Positions 5,857 through 7,546 of a DNA stretch of 7,546 nucleotides are shown in pieces (positions within the stretch are counted from its first letter, which is position 1; the number at the start of each line of letters is the position of its first letter). A program made the translations under genes and the position numbers. Location: NCBI GenBank assembly GCA_004298725.1, contig SCQA01000179.1, positions 1 to 7,546 on the forward strand, in the 5' to 3' direction. Origin of the DNA: a bacterium. Its GTDB lineage: Bacteria; Desulfobacterota; GWC2-55-46. The notes beneath the pieces were generated by a model. That model made no database searches. It saw nothing but the letters and a program-made list of their open reading frames with translations, and had not been told where the DNA came from.

Positions 5857-6657
5857 ATGGCTTATTTGACAATGAAACAGCTTCTTGAGTCCGGTGTTCA
5901 CTTCGGACACCAGACCAAGAGATGGAACCCGAAGATGAAGACTTACATCTTCGGCGCAAGGAACGACATCTACATAATTGACCTTCAGCAGACCGTTAAG
6001 CTCTTCAAAGAAGCGCATGACCAGATAAAAGACATCACGTCAAGGGGCGGCACCGTCCTTTTCGTAGGCACTAAGAAGCAGGCGCAGAGCGCCACCGCGG
6101 AAGAGGCCAAAAGGTGCGGCATGTATTACATTAACAGTCGGTGGATAGGCGGCTTTCTTACTAACTTCGCAACCGTAAAAAAGAGCATAGCCAAGCTGAA
6201 CGAGCTTGAAAGCATAAAGACCAACCCTGAATTCGCCCGTTTCACGAAGAAAGAACTGCTTATGTTCGAACGTGAAAGAGAACGTCTTGACAAGTACCTT
6301 GGCGGCGTAAAGGAAATGACAAACGTTCCTTCGGCAATATTCGTTATTGACTCTAAAAAGGAAACAATAGCCATAAAAGAGGCGAGAAGGCTCGGCATAA
6401 AAGTAGTGGCCATAGTTGACACCAACTGCGACCCGGACGAAGTTGATTGCGTTATACCGGGTAACGACGATGCCATAAGGGCCATTAAGCTCTTCGCGTC
6501 GTCTATTGCCGACGCTTGCATTGACGGCAAGGGCATATACGCGGAACGTCGTCAGGCTGTAACTGACAAGGCCGCCGCGTTGCAGGATAAGGCGCAGGTT
6601 GCCGTAGTCGCGGCGCCGGTATCCGCGCCTGCCGCGCCCGTTACGCCAGCTGTTTAG
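5857..6657 (+). CDS. rpsB: Small ribosomal subunit protein S2 (uS2)
   Basis: Structural protein of the 30S subunit, bound late in assembly near the head-platform junction and near S1. The 266-residue product has all the expected S2 signatures: HFGHQTKRWNPKM near the N-terminus, FVGTKKQAQ, RWIGGFLTNF, the coiled-coil arm rich in Glu/Arg/Lys (around FERERERLDKYLGG), PSAIFVID, and VDTNCDPD followed by IPGNDDAIRAI. The last ~20 residues are an Ala/Pro/Val-rich tail beyond the conserved fold, a common variable extension in S2. ATG 5857 follows GAGGAGAGG (5843-5851) and gives the standard N-terminus. It stands first in the classic rpsB-tsf pair, 37 bases before tsf. The frame is intact and nothing suggests transfer. 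Confidence 0.98.
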   Translation: MAYLTMKQLLESGVHFGHQTKRWNPKMKTYIFGARNDIYIIDLQQTVKLFKEAHDQIKDITSRGGTVLFVGTKKQAQSATAEEAKRCGMYYINSRWIGGFLTNFATVKKSIAKLNELESIKTNPEFARFTKKELLMFERERERLDKYLGGVKEMTNVPSAIFVIDSKKETIAIKEARRLGIKVVAIVDTNCDPDEVDCVIPGNDDAIRAIKLFASSIADACIDGKGIYAERRQAVTDKAAALQDKAQVAVVAAPVSAPAAPVTPAV

Positions 6658-6694
6658 TCAAAGGCAAAAAACAACTCGCTTGGAGAGTTTTAAA

Positions 6695-7342
6695 ATGGAA
6701 ATATCAGCCGTAGCCGTAAAAGATTTAAGAGAGAAGACAGGCGCTGGCTTTCTTGACTGCAAAAAGGCCCTTGTTGAAACAAAAGGCGACTTTGACAAGG
6801 CGTTGACGTATTTGCGTGAAAAGGGGCTTGCCGCGGCGCAGAAGAAGGCGTCAAGGGTTGCCTCTGAAGGCATTATCAACGCGTACATTCACGCGGGAGG
6901 AAAGGTCGGCGTCTTGCTTGAAGTCAATTGCGAAACCGACTTCGTTGCAAGGACGGACGGTTTTGCCGCTCTTGTGAAAGACATATCAATGCACATCGCC
7001 GCGCTAAGCCCTCAGTTCGTGTCAAGGGGCGAGGTACCCGCAAGCGTAATAGAAAACGAACGGCAGATATACGTTGTTCAGGCCAAAGAGTCCGGCAAGC
7101 CGGAGCAGGTGATAAAAAAAATGGTGGATGGCAAGGTAGAGAAGTTTTATAAGGATGTATGTCTTCTTGAGCAGCCGTTTGTTAAAAACCCCGACGTGAC
7201 GATTGAAAAGCTCGTTATAGAGGCTGTGGCAAAGCTTGGCGAGAATATTTCGGTGCGCCGTTTCGTAAGGTTTAAAGTCGGCGAAGGCCTTGAGAAGAAG
7301 GCCGTTGATTTTGCGGCGGAAGTTGCCGCGCTTACGAAGTAG
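6695..7342 (+). CDS. tsf: Translation elongation factor Ts (EF-Ts)
   Basis: Guanine nucleotide exchange factor that releases GDP from EF-Tu so it can be recharged with GTP. The 215-residue product starts with the UBA-like EF-Tu-binding domain (VKDLREKTGAGFLDCKKAL). The TDFVAR motif that reaches into EF-Tu follows (within CETDFVARTDGF), then the core domain, ending in GENISVRRFVRFKVGEG. It is the short form (about 200 residues) found in many phyla, lacking the second core subdomain of the ~280-residue enterobacterial protein. ATG 6695 has GGAGAG at 6682-6687 just upstream. A TTG at 6680 would add five residues and overlap that site, so I reject it. The gene is presumably cotranscribed with rpsB. 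No pyrH or frr follows within the window. Confidence 0.97.
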   Translation: MEISAVAVKDLREKTGAGFLDCKKALVETKGDFDKALTYLREKGLAAAQKKASRVASEGIINAYIHAGGKVGVLLEVNCETDFVARTDGFAALVKDISMHIAALSPQFVSRGEVPASVIENERQIYVVQAKESGKPEQVIKKMVDGKVEKFYKDVCLLEQPFVKNPDVTIEKLVIEAVAKLGENISVRRFVRFKVGEGLEKKAVDFAAEVAALTK

Positions 7343-7546
7343 CGTTTTAAAAGGCCGCGTCAGTTGTCAGGTTTAATTACGGTTTTTTGTCAATGTTGGG
7401 CAATATAAAATAGATAGCCTCTGCAAGGCGTTGATTGTCAATAAGCGGGGCGTATCATTAAAAATGTGCGCCTCATTTAAAGCACGATGAATACAACGCA
7501 GTAATTGGACTTTGGGCGCGGCCTGCTTTGCAAGCCGCGTAACCGG
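7343..7546. other. Non-coding stretch after tsf
   Basis: No gene is recognisable here. A T6 run at 7382-7387 follows a poorly paired region, so a tsf terminator is possible but not convincing. pyrH, a common next gene after tsf, does not start in these 204 bases. Confidence 0.5.
7516..7540. repeat. GC-rich hairpin near the window end
   Basis: GCGCGGC (7516-7522) pairs with GCCGCGT (7534-7540), including one G-T pair. TGC (7524-7526) pairs with GCA (7530-7532) around a TTT loop, with a single C/A mismatch between the two stems. No T run follows in the six bases left. It could be a terminator, part of a dispersed repeat, or part of a feature cut by the window end. Confidence 0.45.

Noticed and set aside
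6126..6536. Long minus-strand open frame inside rpsB, and similar ones inside other genes.
   Set aside because: They are antisense shadows of strongly conserved genes, with no protein-family features of their own.
7516..7546. Part of a tRNA-Ala: CCTGCTTTGCAAGC at 7522-7535 is identical to part of a tRNA-Ala(UGC) anticodon arm.
   Set aside because: The anticodon stem does not close, and there is no D-arm or acceptor 5' half upstream. The bases pair better as the hairpin listed.

Overview
The window starts at a contig edge: bases 1-11 match the 3' end of a standard Illumina adapter. It comes from an unidentified bacterium of moderate GC. All convincing genes lie on the + strand. The only taxonomic markers are ribosomal protein S2 and a short, 215-residue EF-Ts. 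These clearly indicate a bacterium but do not fix a phylum. An uncultured lineage such as Elusimicrobiota, Omnitrophota or a relative is a guess from general sequence character.

Bases 193-5443 look like a RiPP (ribosomally made, post-translationally modified peptide) biosynthetic locus with three radical SAM enzymes. Two tandem genes (193-1638 and 1656-3092) encode paralogous radical SAM/SPASM peptide maturases. Each has a CX3CX2C cluster motif and a complete seven-cysteine SPASM pattern. Next is a 71-residue peptide gene (3187-3402) behind a very strong Shine-Dalgarno site. Its N-terminal part resembles nitrile-hydratase-like/Nif11-like RiPP leaders. Its short C-terminal part is rich in Gly, Val, Ile and Arg and contains no cysteine. 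After a 12-bp perfect inverted repeat comes a 621-residue B12-binding radical SAM protein (3578-5443) with the hallmarks of the RiPP maturation radical SAM C-methyltransferase family (rSAM_ocin_1 type). The likely scheme is that the leader recruits the enzymes, the two SPASM proteins install one or more radical-derived links, and the B12 enzyme methylates unactivated carbons in the core. No protease or exporter is present, and the cluster may continue beyond the contig edge.

Bases 5444-5856 are a non-coding spacer. It contains a near-perfect GC-rich palindrome that looks like a dispersed repeat, a candidate promoter, and a candidate leader hairpin. Bases 5857-7342 hold the housekeeping pair rpsB-tsf (S2 and EF-Ts). 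The last 204 bases contain no gene that I can support, only a GC-rich hairpin near the end.

The most interesting part is the three-radical-SAM cluster acting on a cysteine-free core. Thioether formation, the commonest SPASM peptide chemistry, is impossible on that core.
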